Below, in pieces: positions 33,437 to 42,134 of a stretch of 64,000 nucleotides of DNA (its first letter is position 1; the number at the start of each line of letters is the position of its first letter). The stretch covers positions 1 through 64,000 of the forward strand of contig NZ_CP099993.1 in the NCBI RefSeq assembly GCF_024138125.1, in the 5' to 3' direction. The DNA is from Halorussus salilacus (GTDB taxonomy: Archaea; Halobacteriota; Halobacteria; Halobacteriales; Haladaptataceae). The position numbers and the translations under genes are program-made. The notes under the pieces were generated by a model that had not been told where the DNA came from, made no database searches, and was given only the letters and a program-made list of their open reading frames with translations.

Positions 33437-34612
33437 CTAGACCAGCGTGAGGTTCTCGGCGGCCTCCCTCGCCCGCTCGTAGAGGCTCTCGGGTTCGGCG
33501 CGGTCGACGATTTCCGGCGTGGCGTTCGTCTCGGGGAAGTCGGGCGCGATGCGGTTGCACCCGGCCGGAATCGTCGAATCTTGGTAGGTCCCGATTTCGC
33601 GGGCCAGCTCGGTGATGTCGGGCTTGTCCATCGTGAGCAGGGGGCGGTAGACTGGGAGGTCGGTCGCCATGCTCGTCACGCCGAGGTTCCGGGCGGTCTG
33701 GGAGGACTTCTGGCCGATGGCCTCGCCGGTCACGATTCCGGCGGCGTTCTCCGCCTCCGCGACGTGCTCGGCGACTCGGTACATGAACCGCCGGTAGACC
33801 AGCATCCGGGCGGGGCCGACCGCCTCGGCGAGGAGGTCCATGGCGTCGCCCGCGGGCACCTTCCGGACGCGCATGTCGTAGTTGGGGGCGTAGTCGGCGA
33901 GTCGCCGGACGGTCTCGACCGCGCGGGCCTCGTGGTCCGGGCCGCCGAAGTCGCCGAGGTCGAGGTAGACCGGCACGATGGGCGACCCGCGCTTCATGAC
34001 CTCCCATCCCGCGACGGGCGAGTCGATGCCGCCGCTCATCAGCGCGACGACCTTCGCCTGGCTTCCGAGCGGGAGGCCGCCGGGGCCGGGCCGGTTCTCG
34101 GTGAAGACGAACGCCTCGTCGGCCCTGCACTCGACCGAGAACGTGGTGTCGGGGTCGTCGAGGTCCACCTCGGGGTCGGGGAGTTCGCCCCAGACGGCCG
34201 CGCCGCCCGCCTCTTCGAGGTCCTTGCTCGTGAAGGGGTGGGCGTCGGCCGTGCCCGCGCGCCGGGCGCTGACCGCGAAGGTGTCGCCGACCGCCTCGCG
34301 GTTCTCGCGGGCGGTCCGGGCCAGCGCCTCGACGATGGCGTCCTCCTCTGCCGGGACGACGAGTGCGGGACTGGCCGACTGGACGCCGAAGGCGTCGGTC
34401 GCGGCGTTCGTCGCCGCGTCGACCGACTCGGGGTCGGCGTGGACGAAGATGCGCGACCAGCGTCGCTCGACCGTCGCGTCGATGCACCGGTCGTCGACGA
34501 GTGCTTCGATGTTGTCCCGGAGCCGTCGCTCCATCTGGGCCTGCACCTTCCCGCTCTTGACGCCCACGTCGGCGTGGCGGACGAGGACCGTGTCGGCTCC
34601 CGGCGGTCGCAT
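33437..34612 (-). CDS. thiI: tRNA 4-thiouridine synthase ThiI
   Basis: It activates U8 of tRNA with ATP so that sulfur can be added. The N-terminal ferredoxin-like and THUMP domains (about 1-165) contain RIFVHADPESVDAATNAATDAFGVQSASPA. The PP-loop is VVALMSGGIDSPVAGWEVMKRG near residue 190. The region YRRFMYRVAEHVAEAENAAGIVTGEAIGQKSSQTARNL is the typical C-terminal helical part. There is no rhodanese domain, as usual in archaea, so the sulfur donor differs from E. coli. ATG at 34612. It stands alone. Confidence 0.94.
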   Translation of the reverse strand: MRPPGADTVLVRHADVGVKSGKVQAQMERRLRDNIEALVDDRCIDATVERRWSRIFVHADPESVDAATNAATDAFGVQSASPALVVPAEEDAIVEALARTARENREAVGDTFAVSARRAGTADAHPFTSKDLEEAGGAAVWGELPDPEVDLDDPDTTFSVECRADEAFVFTENRPGPGGLPLGSQAKVVALMSGGIDSPVAGWEVMKRGSPIVPVYLDLGDFGGPDHEARAVETVRRLADYAPNYDMRVRKVPAGDAMDLLAEAVGPARMLVYRRFMYRVAEHVAEAENAAGIVTGEAIGQKSSQTARNLGVTSMATDLPVYRPLLTMDKPDITELAREIGTYQDSTIPAGCNRIAPDFPETNATPEIVDRAEPESLYERAREAAENLTLV

Positions 34613-34729
34613 GGTCGGGGGTAGACACGAGGCGGATAAACGGCCTTCGATTGGGATTCGGGGAATCGGGCCACGAGTTTGTCAGCGGTAGCTCGACCGG
34701 AGGGGTCGAGGCGAGGGTGTACCGGTGAA

Positions 34730-34872
34730 GCTCGCGACGGCCGTCGCCGAGGAGACCGCACAGCACCGCACCACGAACCTCCCCAGCCGATTCCCTCGCT
34801 CCTTGCGGTCGCTCAGTCATCCCTCGCGCGGAAATGGCGCGGCGCGAACCACGCGCCGCGCCAGCGCGCGCC
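34730..34872 (-). repeat. Dispersed repeat family, copy D
   Basis: It reads on the minus strand GGCGCGCGCTGG, then an 11-bp hairpin (34836-34862; arms GGCGCGGCGCG/CGCGCCGCGCC), CGCGCGAGGGATGACTGAGC, GGCTGGGGAGG and GCGGTGCTGTGCGGTCTCC. The end is degenerate (GCGAGC for GCTAGC). It begins 38 bases 3' of the methionine adenosyltransferase stop, same strand. Confidence 0.82.
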
Positions 34873-34910
34873 GAAGAAACGCTGGCCCTGCCGAGACACG
34901 CTGGTCGGCC

Positions 34911-36122
34911 TCAGAACGTGCTCAGTTCGCCGTCGATGACGCGCTGGGTGATGGCGGTCACGTCGGCGAGTTCGCGGTCGACGATGTCGACGACGTCGTC
35001 CTCGATGTCCGACAGCAGGACGCCGTCCTCGGTGACGACCTGCGCGTCGGCGACGTGGGGCTGGTCGATGGGGCGGCCGATCTGGCTGAGCAGGCGGATT
35101 CGGAGGTCGCGGATGCCGTCGACCTCGGCGACGACCTGCTCGGCGATCTGGGTCCCGAGGAGGTTGTATATCTTCCCGATGTGGTTGACGGGGTTCTTGC
35201 CCGAGGTCGCCTCCATCGACATCGAGCGGTTGGGGGTGATGAGACCGTTCGAGCGGTTGCCCCGACCCACGGAGCCGTCGTCGCCCATCTCGGCGCTGGT
35301 GCCGGTGGTGGTGAGGTAGATGCTGTCCTCGCCGTCGCCGTCTCCGTCGGCGGTGTTGACGTAGACCGTCACCTCGCGGTCGGTGTACTCGCGGGCGACC
35401 TCGCCGACGAACTCGCGCACAGCCTCGACCTCGGCGTCGTAGTCGTCGCGGTCGGAGACGTACTTGTCGATCATCGCCGCGGCGACCGTGATGTCGATGT
35501 CGTCGCCCTCGCGCTTGCCCATGATCTTCACGTCCTGACCCAGCGCGGGGTGGTCGTCGGCGAACTCGCCGTTGAGGCGGCGCTCGGCGTTCAGCACGAT
35601 GCGCTCGGTCTCGGTCAGGGGCGCGTGGCCGACGCCGAAGCTGGTGTCGTTGGCCATCGGGACGGTCGCGCCCTCCTCGCCGAAGACCTCCCTGAGGTCG
35701 CCGCTGCCCTCGCCGAGTTTCACGTCGACGATGATGTCGGTTCCGAGGTCGAGTTCCGGGAAGTTCGACCCGAGGTACTCGCGGGCCGCCCGGAGCGCGA
35801 TGGTCTCGGTCGGGATGGTCACGTCGCCGTACTCGCTGGTCGCCCGGCCCACGATGAGCAGGTAGATGGGTTCGACCATCTCGCCGCCGCCGAACTCGGG
35901 GTTCGCGCGCCCGGCGACCAGCTGGGTCTCGTCGGTGTTGTAGTGGAGCACCTTCCCCACGCGGTCGAGATAGGCCTGCGCCAGCGCGCGCGAGACGCTC
36001 TCGGCGATGCCGTCGCAGATGGAGTCGGGGTGTCCGAGCCCCTTTCGCTCGACGATCTCTATCTCCTGGTCCTCGACTGCGGGGCGGTCGATGGGTTCGA
36101 CCTGAATGTTCCTGTCGGTCAT
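34911..36122 (-). CDS. mat: Methionine adenosyltransferase, archaeal type
   Basis: It makes S-adenosylmethionine from methionine and ATP. The 403-residue protein is the archaeal (type 2) enzyme: IEIVERKGLGHPDSICDGIAE, ANPEFGGGEMVEPIYLLIVGRAT, GANDTSFGVGHAPLTETER (here ANDTSFGVGHAPL), NTADGDGDGEDSIYLTTTGTSAEMGDDG and GKNPVNHIGKIYNLL. Length and order match the family. It has a TATA-like TTCTATAACT about 30 bases before its ATG, so it is probably a single leaderless transcript. Confidence 0.96.
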   Translation of the reverse strand: MTDRNIQVEPIDRPAVEDQEIEIVERKGLGHPDSICDGIAESVSRALAQAYLDRVGKVLHYNTDETQLVAGRANPEFGGGEMVEPIYLLIVGRATSEYGDVTIPTETIALRAAREYLGSNFPELDLGTDIIVDVKLGEGSGDLREVFGEEGATVPMANDTSFGVGHAPLTETERIVLNAERRLNGEFADDHPALGQDVKIMGKREGDDIDITVAAAMIDKYVSDRDDYDAEVEAVREFVGEVAREYTDREVTVYVNTADGDGDGEDSIYLTTTGTSAEMGDDGSVGRGNRSNGLITPNRSMSMEATSGKNPVNHIGKIYNLLGTQIAEQVVAEVDGIRDLRIRLLSQIGRPIDQPHVADAQVVTEDGVLLSDIEDDVVDIVDRELADVTAITQRVIDGELSTF

Positions 36123-36146
36123 TGTTTACTCTTTCCGGGCGGTGGA

Positions 36147-36156
36147 TTCTATAACT
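36147..36156 (-). promoter_or_regulatory. TATA-like box of mat
   Basis: On the minus strand AGTTATAGAA lies 25-34 bases before the ATG at 36122, the usual archaeal spacing. Confidence 0.5.
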
Positions 36157-36221
36157 TGCGAAAACGAAGATGGGTGTCGGTGATTACCACCGATTATCCC
36201 GAACCCCGGCAGTACTCGCGG

Positions 36222-36776
36222 CTACTCGCTCCCGTCGGCGTCTTTTTCGAGCAGGAGTCCGAGATACGAGGTCCGAATCTGGTCGCCGGGGTCGAGACCG
36301 AGGTCGCGCAGGACCGCGAACGCGCCCTCGCGCGCCGACTCGATGTCGTCCTCGGCTTCGGTCTCGACCTCGACGAACTCCCCCAACCCCTCCACCGAGT
36401 CGAGCGTGACGGTGTAGCCCCCGACCGCGAACCGCTCGCGCTCCTTGCGCACGGTCGCCGCGGGGTCGAACCCGAGCGCCGAGAGGATGGCGTCGGCCGC
36501 GTCGCCGTCTTCGACCGCGGTCTCTATCTCTCGGCGGGTCTTGGATTCGGCCTCCACGAGCGGTCCCTTGTAGGTGAGTTCGGTGGCCTGCTCGCCCTCG
36601 GCGGGCGTCTCCTCGCGGACCCGAAGCGCCTCGTCCGTCTCGGCGAACTCGCGGTGCGGGGCGTCGTAGTAGGTGTCCTCCTGAGCGACCTCGTTCACGG
36701 AATCGGCCCCGAGTTCGGCGAGTCGCTCGCGGACCGCGTCGTGGTCGGCGCGGACCTTCACTTCGACCTCGTACAT
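36222..36776 (-). CDS. CYTH-domain protein (class IV adenylate cyclase / thiamine triphosphatase type)
   Basis: The CYTH fold binds triphosphates in a tunnel. The start MYEVEVKVRAD carries the E-x-E-x-K signature. The acidic and basic tunnel residues recur in ALRVREETP, LTYKGPLVEAESKTRREIE, RFAVGGYTVTLDSVEGLGEFVEVETEA. The 184 residues fit archaeal members. Activity in archaea may be triphosphatase rather than cyclase. The ATG at 36776 is chosen because ExExK follows directly; the longer frame to 36860 adds unrelated residues. Confidence 0.9.
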   Translation of the reverse strand: MYEVEVKVRADHDAVRERLAELGADSVNEVAQEDTYYDAPHREFAETDEALRVREETPAEGEQATELTYKGPLVEAESKTRREIETAVEDGDAADAILSALGFDPAATVRKERERFAVGGYTVTLDSVEGLGEFVEVETEAEDDIESAREGAFAVLRDLGLDPGDQIRTSYLGLLLEKDADGSE

Positions 36777-36903
36777 CTCGTGTCTCTCTGGGGGCGTCGG
36801 GGTTTTCGGGATTGCGTTTTCGCGTGGGGATGAGAGGTTCGTTCGCGGGAGAGGTGGCATCGACCGACTGGCACAGCGCGACAGCGAGACCGGGCAGTAG
36901 CTA

Positions 36904-37054
36904 GCTAGCTACTCCCGGCACCTATGAAGACCGCACCGCGACCGCACTGCGCCCCGTGCCTCCCCGCGTCTTCGTGAGCGGAGCGAACGAAGGCTCGTGG
37001 GAGCTTCGCTCCCGCGGCGCGCGTCTGCGCGCTCGGCGAGCGCGCAGACGCGGC
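36904..37054 (-). repeat. Dispersed repeat family, copy E
   Basis: On the minus strand it has a 15-bp hairpin (37020-37052, loop GCC), then GACGCGGGGAGGC, CAGTGCGGTCGCGGTGCGG and GTGCCGGGAGTAGCTAGC. It begins 120 bases 3' of the Gfo/Idh gene, same strand. Just beyond its tail, 36891-36907 reads ACCGGGCAGTAGCTAGC on the plus strand, which looks like the end of a second, inverted copy. Confidence 0.8.
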
Positions 37055-37173
37055 GCATCCTGATGGATGGTCGAATCGCGCGAAACTCGGAGAGAGCGAA
37101 CGACAGCGAAGGGAGCGAACGAGAGCGGAGACAGAAGGGGAAAGAGAGGAGAAGACGGCGACCGCCGGACTTC

Positions 37174-38247
37174 TCAGTCCAGCCGAATCGCCCGGCCTTC
37201 CTCGTTCGAGCGGTAGATGGCGTCGATGACGCGCTGGACTTCGAGGCCCTGCTCGACCGTGTTCCGCGAGGGGGCGACCCCGGCCCGGACCGCGTCGAAG
37301 AACGCCCGCTGTTCGGCCTTGTGGGGGTCCTCGTGGCGGGTCTCGATGGTCGAGTCCGAGAAGTGGTCGGTGCCCTGTCGCCCCGTCTCGTAGAGGGTCA
37401 GCGAGTCGTCGGCCTTGTCGAAGCACGCGCCAGCCTCGGTGCCCCGGACCACGAACTCCTCGTCGGGCGAGCGGTTGGCGGCCCACGCGACTTCGAGCGC
37501 GATGGTCTTGCCGCCCTCGCAACGCAGGAACGCGCTGACCGAGTCGTCGACGCTGAACTCCCCGGACTGGGCGTCGTCGCCCCACATCTCCAGATAGGCG
37601 TAGTCCTCTCGCGTGCCGAACTGCGAGCGAATCGTCCCCGAGACCTCCTCGACCCTCGGGAAGTCGTGGAAGTGGAGCGCGAGGTCGATGGCGTGGACGC
37701 CGATGTCGATGAGCGCGCCCCCGCCCGCTATCTCGCGGTTCGTGAACCACGACCCCCGGCCCGGAATCCCGCGCCGCCGGACGTAGTTGGCCTCGACGTG
37801 ACGGGTCTCGCCGAACCGGCCGTCGTCCTGGTAGCCCTTGACGACCTCGACGGGGTTGCGAAACCGGTTGTGGAACCCGACCATGCAGAAGCTGTCGGCG
37901 TTCCGCGCGGCCTCCGCGATGCGCTCGGCGCTTTCGAGCGAGTGGGCGAGGGGCTTCTCCAACAGCACGTCGACCCCGGTCTCGAGCGCGGCGACCGCGT
38001 ACTCCTCGTGGAACTTGTTCGGCGTCGTGACCACGACCGCGTCGACGTCCCCGGTAAAGAGGTCCTCGTAGCTCTCGAACGACTCCACCCCGTACTTCTC
38101 GGCGAACCGGGCCCGGGCGTCGGGGTTGATGTCGACGCCGCCGACGATGTCCACTCCCGCGAGGTCCACGATCCGGTCGGCGTGGTAGTGACCGATGTTC
38201 CCCAATCCGACGAATCCGACTCGAACCGGCTCTTTCGAACTAGACAT
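37174..38247 (-). CDS. Gfo/Idh/MocA family oxidoreductase
   Basis: This is an NAD(P)-dependent sugar or polyol dehydrogenase. The Rossmann loop VGFVGLGNIGHYHADRI is at residues 9-25 and the catalytic EKP motif in VDVLLEKPLAHS near residue 97. The C-terminal sheet domain holds GGGALIDIGVHAIDLALHF with the active-site Asp and His. It lies 3' of the sugar ABC transporter genes on the same strand, so it may act on the imported sugar; that link is inference. About 140 bases separate them. Confidence 0.92.
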   Translation of the reverse strand: MSSSKEPVRVGFVGLGNIGHYHADRIVDLAGVDIVGGVDINPDARARFAEKYGVESFESYEDLFTGDVDAVVVTTPNKFHEEYAVAALETGVDVLLEKPLAHSLESAERIAEAARNADSFCMVGFHNRFRNPVEVVKGYQDDGRFGETRHVEANYVRRRGIPGRGSWFTNREIAGGGALIDIGVHAIDLALHFHDFPRVEEVSGTIRSQFGTREDYAYLEMWGDDAQSGEFSVDDSVSAFLRCEGGKTIALEVAWAANRSPDEEFVVRGTEAGACFDKADDSLTLYETGRQGTDHFSDSTIETRHEDPHKAEQRAFFDAVRAGVAPSRNTVEQGLEVQRVIDAIYRSNEEGRAIRLD

Positions 38248-38385
38248 ATGTACTAGTGGTAGCCAACCGTGAGGTACTGTTAGGCTTTTCCCTTCTTTCG
38301 TGCGTCAGCGCCGCGTCAGGTCCTCCCGCTCGGTGACTCGGGACCACACCCCCGCCGAGACCGGGACGTTCGGTCATCTCCCTGT

Positions 38386-38589
38386 TCAGTACAACTGCCG
38401 TTCGGTCTCCTCGCGTTCGGTCTCGCGCTCGGTCTGCTCTCGACTCTCCCGGCGGGCCGCGACGAGCGCCCGAATCGCGGGGACGAACTTGTTCTTCACG
38501 TCGAGCGCGAACGAGACGATGCCGTACGCCCAGAAGAAGAACAGCACCGTCACGCCGACAACGTAGAACCACCCCATCGTCGTCAGCAT
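38386..38589 (-). CDS. Small membrane protein in sugar transporter operon
   Basis: The 67-residue protein has one or two membrane segments (WFYVVGVTVLFFFWAYGIVSFAL, about 7-29), followed by KNKFVPAIRALVAARRESR and a Glu/Arg/Thr-rich tail (ETERETEREETERQ). The start overlaps the ATPase stop by one base (TGATG), so it is part of the transporter operon. It may be an accessory subunit. No family recognised. Confidence 0.75.
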   Translation of the reverse strand: MLTTMGWFYVVGVTVLFFFWAYGIVSFALDVKNKFVPAIRALVAARRESREQTERETEREETERQLY

Positions 38590-39776
38590 CAGTCGTCACC
38601 CTCCGCTTCGGTCTCGGCCGCGCCGGGTTCGACCGACGCGAACTCTAGGCTGTGGCTGATGGCATCGCCGGACTCGGTGTCGAAGAGGTGGACGCGCTCG
38701 CGGTCGAGGACGACCTCCACGTCGGTGTCCTCGGCGATGTCCGAGGAGGGGTCGACGCTCATCAGCAACTGGTTCTGGGGTTGTTCCGCCTGCGCGTCCA
38801 TGACTCGCTCTTCGTCCCCGATGAGCAGGTAGACGAATATCTCGTCGCCCATCGGTTCGAGCACGTCGGTCCGGGCGTCGATGGGCTGGGTGGGATTGGC
38901 GACGCCTTCGCTCTTCTCGCGGAGGTAGACGTCCTCGGGACGCACCCCGAGGGTCATCGCGTCGCCCCGCGCGACGCCCGCGAGCTGTCCGGGGTCGAAC
39001 TCCACGTCGAAGTACGGCGTCGAGAGACCGCTCGCGGTCACCTCTCCCTCCACGAAGTTCATCGCGGGCGACCCGATGAACCCCGCCACGAACAGGTTCT
39101 CGGGCTCGTTGTAGCAGACCAGCGGCGGGTCGATCTGCTGGAGTTCGCCCTGATTCAGGATGGCGATGCGGTCGGACATCGTCATCGCCTCGGCCTGGTC
39201 GTGGGTGACGTAGATGATGGTGGTGTCAAGTTCCTTGTGGAGGCGCTGGAGTTCGGTCCGCATGTGGACCCGGAGCTTGGCGTCGAGGTTCGCCAGCGGC
39301 TCGTCCATCAGGAACACCTCGGGTTCGCGGACGATGGCGCGCGCGATGGCGACCCGCTGGCGCTGGCCGCCCGACATCTCGTCGGGCATCCGTTCGAGCA
39401 TGCCCTCCAGCTGGACGATGTCGGCCGCGCGGTCCACGCGGCGGTCGATCTCGTCCTTCGGGTAGTCGCGCAGGCGCAACCCGAAGCTGATGTTGTCGTA
39501 CACGTCCATGTGCGGGAACAGCGCGATGTTCTGGAACACCATCGCGATTCCCCGGTCCTTCGGCGGGAGGTTGGTCACCTCCCTGTCGGCGATGGTGATG
39601 GTGCCCTCGGTGGGCTTTGTCAACCCCGCGATGGTTTCGAGCGTGGTCGACTTCCCGCATCCCGAGGGACCGACGAGCGTGACGAACTCGCCGTCCCGGA
39701 TGTCGAGGTTCATGTCGTTGACTGCCGTTACGTCGGCGTAGCGTTTCGAGACGCCGTCCAAGATGACTTTACCCAT
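38589..39776 (-). CDS. Sugar ABC transporter ATPase (MsmX/UgpC type)
   Basis: This is the ATPase of a carbohydrate importer. Walker A GPSGCGKST, Q-loop VFQNIALFPHMDVYDN, signature MSGGQRQRVAIARAI, Walker B VFLMDEPLANLDAKLR and switch VTHDQAEAMTMSDRI are complete. After residue 240 comes the MOI/TOBE regulatory domain (GVRPEDVYLREKSEG, EPMGDEIFVYLLIGDEE), as in MalK-type ATPases. The last 25 residues are acidic. It lies between the permease gene, 6 bases upstream, and the small membrane protein. Confidence 0.95.
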   Translation of the reverse strand: MGKVILDGVSKRYADVTAVNDMNLDIRDGEFVTLVGPSGCGKSTTLETIAGLTKPTEGTITIADREVTNLPPKDRGIAMVFQNIALFPHMDVYDNISFGLRLRDYPKDEIDRRVDRAADIVQLEGMLERMPDEMSGGQRQRVAIARAIVREPEVFLMDEPLANLDAKLRVHMRTELQRLHKELDTTIIYVTHDQAEAMTMSDRIAILNQGELQQIDPPLVCYNEPENLFVAGFIGSPAMNFVEGEVTASGLSTPYFDVEFDPGQLAGVARGDAMTLGVRPEDVYLREKSEGVANPTQPIDARTDVLEPMGDEIFVYLLIGDEERVMDAQAEQPQNQLLMSVDPSSDIAEDTDVEVVLDRERVHLFDTESGDAISHSLEFASVEPGAAETEAEGDD

Positions 39777-39782
39777 TGTGTA

Positions 39783-40706
39783 TCACTCCTTGAGCGCTCC
39801 CGCGGTCAGCCCGCTCACGATCTTCTCCTGTGCGACCACGACGATGATGGCGACCGGAAGCACGCCGACGATGCTCGCCGCGGCCATGAGGTTGTACAGC
39901 TCGGAGTACTGGCCCTGATAGCTCAGGATTCCCCAGACCAGCGGTGCCCACCGGTCGGCCTCCCCGGTGGTCATGAGGAACGAGAAGAAGAACTCGTTGT
40001 ACACCGAGATGAACGTCAGCACGCCCGCGGTCGCGACCCCGGGAGCCGACAGCGGCATGATGACCCGGAACAGCGCGCCGAGCCGGGTCGTGCCCTCGAC
40101 CCGCGCGGCGTCCTCCAGTCCGTCGGGAATCTGGCCGTAGAACGTTGCGAGGATGAAGATGGACAGCGGCATGAACAGCGCGCTGAACGGGAGTATCATC
40201 GCGAATGGGGTGTTGAACAGTTCGGGACTCGACACCCCCAACAGCGAGACGTTGCCCGTGAACAGCCGGAACAGCGGGATGATGAACGCCGCTGGCGGGA
40301 AGTACGACACCGCGAGGATGAGCAACATTAGCGGTCCCCGGCCCGGGAAGTCGAGTCGCCCGAACACGTAGCCCGCGAGGCTCGCCAGTACCAACACGAC
40401 CGCAGTCGTCGCGACCCCGAGCACGAAGCTGTTGAACACGAACAGGTGGAACGGCACCCGCTGGAACACCTCGACGAACGCGCCGGGGTTGAAGCCGTTC
40501 GGAACCGGTGGGAAGCCGAAGTTGGCGATGGCGTCCTGGGGGGTCAGCGCCAGGACCAACAGCCAGTAGAACGGGAACAGCGTCGTGAACAGGAAGAAGA
40601 CGGTGGCGACGTAGAACATCGCCCTGTAGGCCTTCTCCGGGTCCTGAATCGCCGAACTGGCCCACCGGGAGAACGGTCCTTGCTTGGTTTCGCTTTCGGT
40701 AGCCAT
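39783..40706 (-). CDS. Sugar ABC transporter permease (MalG/UgpE-like)
   Basis: The 307-residue membrane protein has six helices and the conserved inner loop EDAARVEGTTRLGALFRVIMPLSAPGVATAG (E-A-A-x3-G motif), which contacts the ATPase. The start MATESETKQGPFSRW is soluble. The ATG at 40706 is two bases from the stop of the other permease, so the two are co-translated. Confidence 0.94.
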   Translation of the reverse strand: MATESETKQGPFSRWASSAIQDPEKAYRAMFYVATVFFLFTTLFPFYWLLVLALTPQDAIANFGFPPVPNGFNPGAFVEVFQRVPFHLFVFNSFVLGVATTAVVLVLASLAGYVFGRLDFPGRGPLMLLILAVSYFPPAAFIIPLFRLFTGNVSLLGVSSPELFNTPFAMILPFSALFMPLSIFILATFYGQIPDGLEDAARVEGTTRLGALFRVIMPLSAPGVATAGVLTFISVYNEFFFSFLMTTGEADRWAPLVWGILSYQGQYSELYNLMAAASIVGVLPVAIIVVVAQEKIVSGLTAGALKE

Positions 40707-40708
40707 GG

Positions 40709-41698
40709 TTACGCTGCCGCCTCCTCGGTGTCGGCGTACTTCACGATGTAGACCGAGACCACGATGCCGATGAGCGCCGCCGTGATGAACGCGACCGCGG
40801 CCGACGTGCCGTACATCCGGGAGTCCCGGAAGGTGGTGACCACCAGACACGACAGCGACGGCACGGTGTTACACCCCGAGACGGTCTCGATGATGCCGTA
40901 CACTCGCATCGCGCCGATGGTCCGAAACAGCATCGCGACCAGCACCGACGGCAGGACCAGCGGCAGGGTGATCATCTTGAACTGTTGCCACCGCGACGCG
41001 CCCGCGACCCGGCCCACGTCGTAGAGGCTCCGGTCGACGCTCTGGAGTCCCGCGAGGATGATGAGCGCCATGAACGCAGATGTCTTCCACACGTCGGCCA
41101 CCACGAGGATGATGACCGAGTCGACCGCGTTGGTCAGCGGCGTCTGGGTGAAGATGCCCAACTGCTGGAGCGGGGTCACGAGAAAGCCGATGTTGGGCTG
41201 GAACAGCAGGAAGAAGATCATCCCCTGGATGACGATGGGGACCGCCCACGGCAGGATGATGGCGACCCGGACCCACCGCCGACCCCGGAAGTCCTGGTCG
41301 AGCACCAGCGCCTGGGCGAACCCCACGAGCGTCTCGAAGAAGACGCTCGCAACCGTGAAGATGAGCGTCACCGTCAGCGCGCTGCGGAACGGCGCGTTGA
41401 GGTCGAGGAACGGCCGCACCAGCACCACGTCGCGCTGGCCGGTCAGCAACGCGACGTAGTTCTCCAGCCCCACGAACTCCCCCAGCGCGCTCGCGCCGAC
41501 GAGACTGTCGGCGTACAGTGACATCCGGAACGTGCTCAGTAGCGGCCAGAACGCGATGACCGCGAGGAGCAACAGCACCGGGGTCAACAGCAGGTAGGCG
41601 AATTGCGTGTCGTTCAGGTTCTCCATCCACCGCACTGCCGAGACGTACGGCCCCGAACGTTCCGTGTCTCGGATGCCGTCTTCGGTGGGTACCGACAT
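40709..41698 (-). CDS. Sugar ABC transporter permease (MalF/UgpA-like)
   Basis: This is the first gene of the operon, 329 residues with six helices. The ATPase-contact loop is SLYDVGRVAGASRWQQFKMITLPLVLPSVLVA. An external segment contains two cysteines (ETVSGCNTVPSLSCLVV), perhaps disulfide-bonded. A solute-binding protein gene would normally precede it, but the 436 bases upstream hold none. TrmB is next on the same strand. Confidence 0.93.
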   Translation of the reverse strand: MSVPTEDGIRDTERSGPYVSAVRWMENLNDTQFAYLLLTPVLLLLAVIAFWPLLSTFRMSLYADSLVGASALGEFVGLENYVALLTGQRDVVLVRPFLDLNAPFRSALTVTLIFTVASVFFETLVGFAQALVLDQDFRGRRWVRVAIILPWAVPIVIQGMIFFLLFQPNIGFLVTPLQQLGIFTQTPLTNAVDSVIILVVADVWKTSAFMALIILAGLQSVDRSLYDVGRVAGASRWQQFKMITLPLVLPSVLVAMLFRTIGAMRVYGIIETVSGCNTVPSLSCLVVTTFRDSRMYGTSAAVAFITAALIGIVVSVYIVKYADTEEAAA

Positions 41699-42134
41699 AA
41701 AAATCGTGTAGGATTTGAAGCGACTTATGCTTATGCGCTCCTCGAACCCCGGCGGCGTCGCCGTCCGAGTCGGTTCCAGCCCTCCTCAACTGTTCCGACG
41801 TCGGAATCGCTGGTCGTCGCCGTCCACGCGCCGACTCGCTCGGCGAACTGTCGTCTAGACGTTCCGCGACTGTCGTGTGCCCCCATCTGTCACTCCCAAA
41901 ACCGATTGACGGTATTCCACAGTATAACACCTGTGGCCACCGCGGTCGGAGGCGTCCCCGAAAGAAGTCCGAATCGGCCCCATCAGTCGGGTCTTCGTGT
42001 CGATGCTGGGGTAGTGTCGGCGGGATAACGTGACCCGAACGAGAGGCGCGCGCGCCGGGACGGGGGCGTGCAACGACCGAGACGGACACCCGGACGCCGA
42101 CCGCGAGGCGCACACTCGGACGCCGTTCGGTGAC
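41699..42134. other. 436-base gap upstream of the sugar transporter operon
   Basis: The region should hold the operon promoter; AATCGTGTAGG and an alternating GCATAAGCATAAGTCG (minus strand, about 41720-41735) are candidates. I find no remnant of a solute-binding protein in any frame and no clear TrmB operator. Confidence 0.4.
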
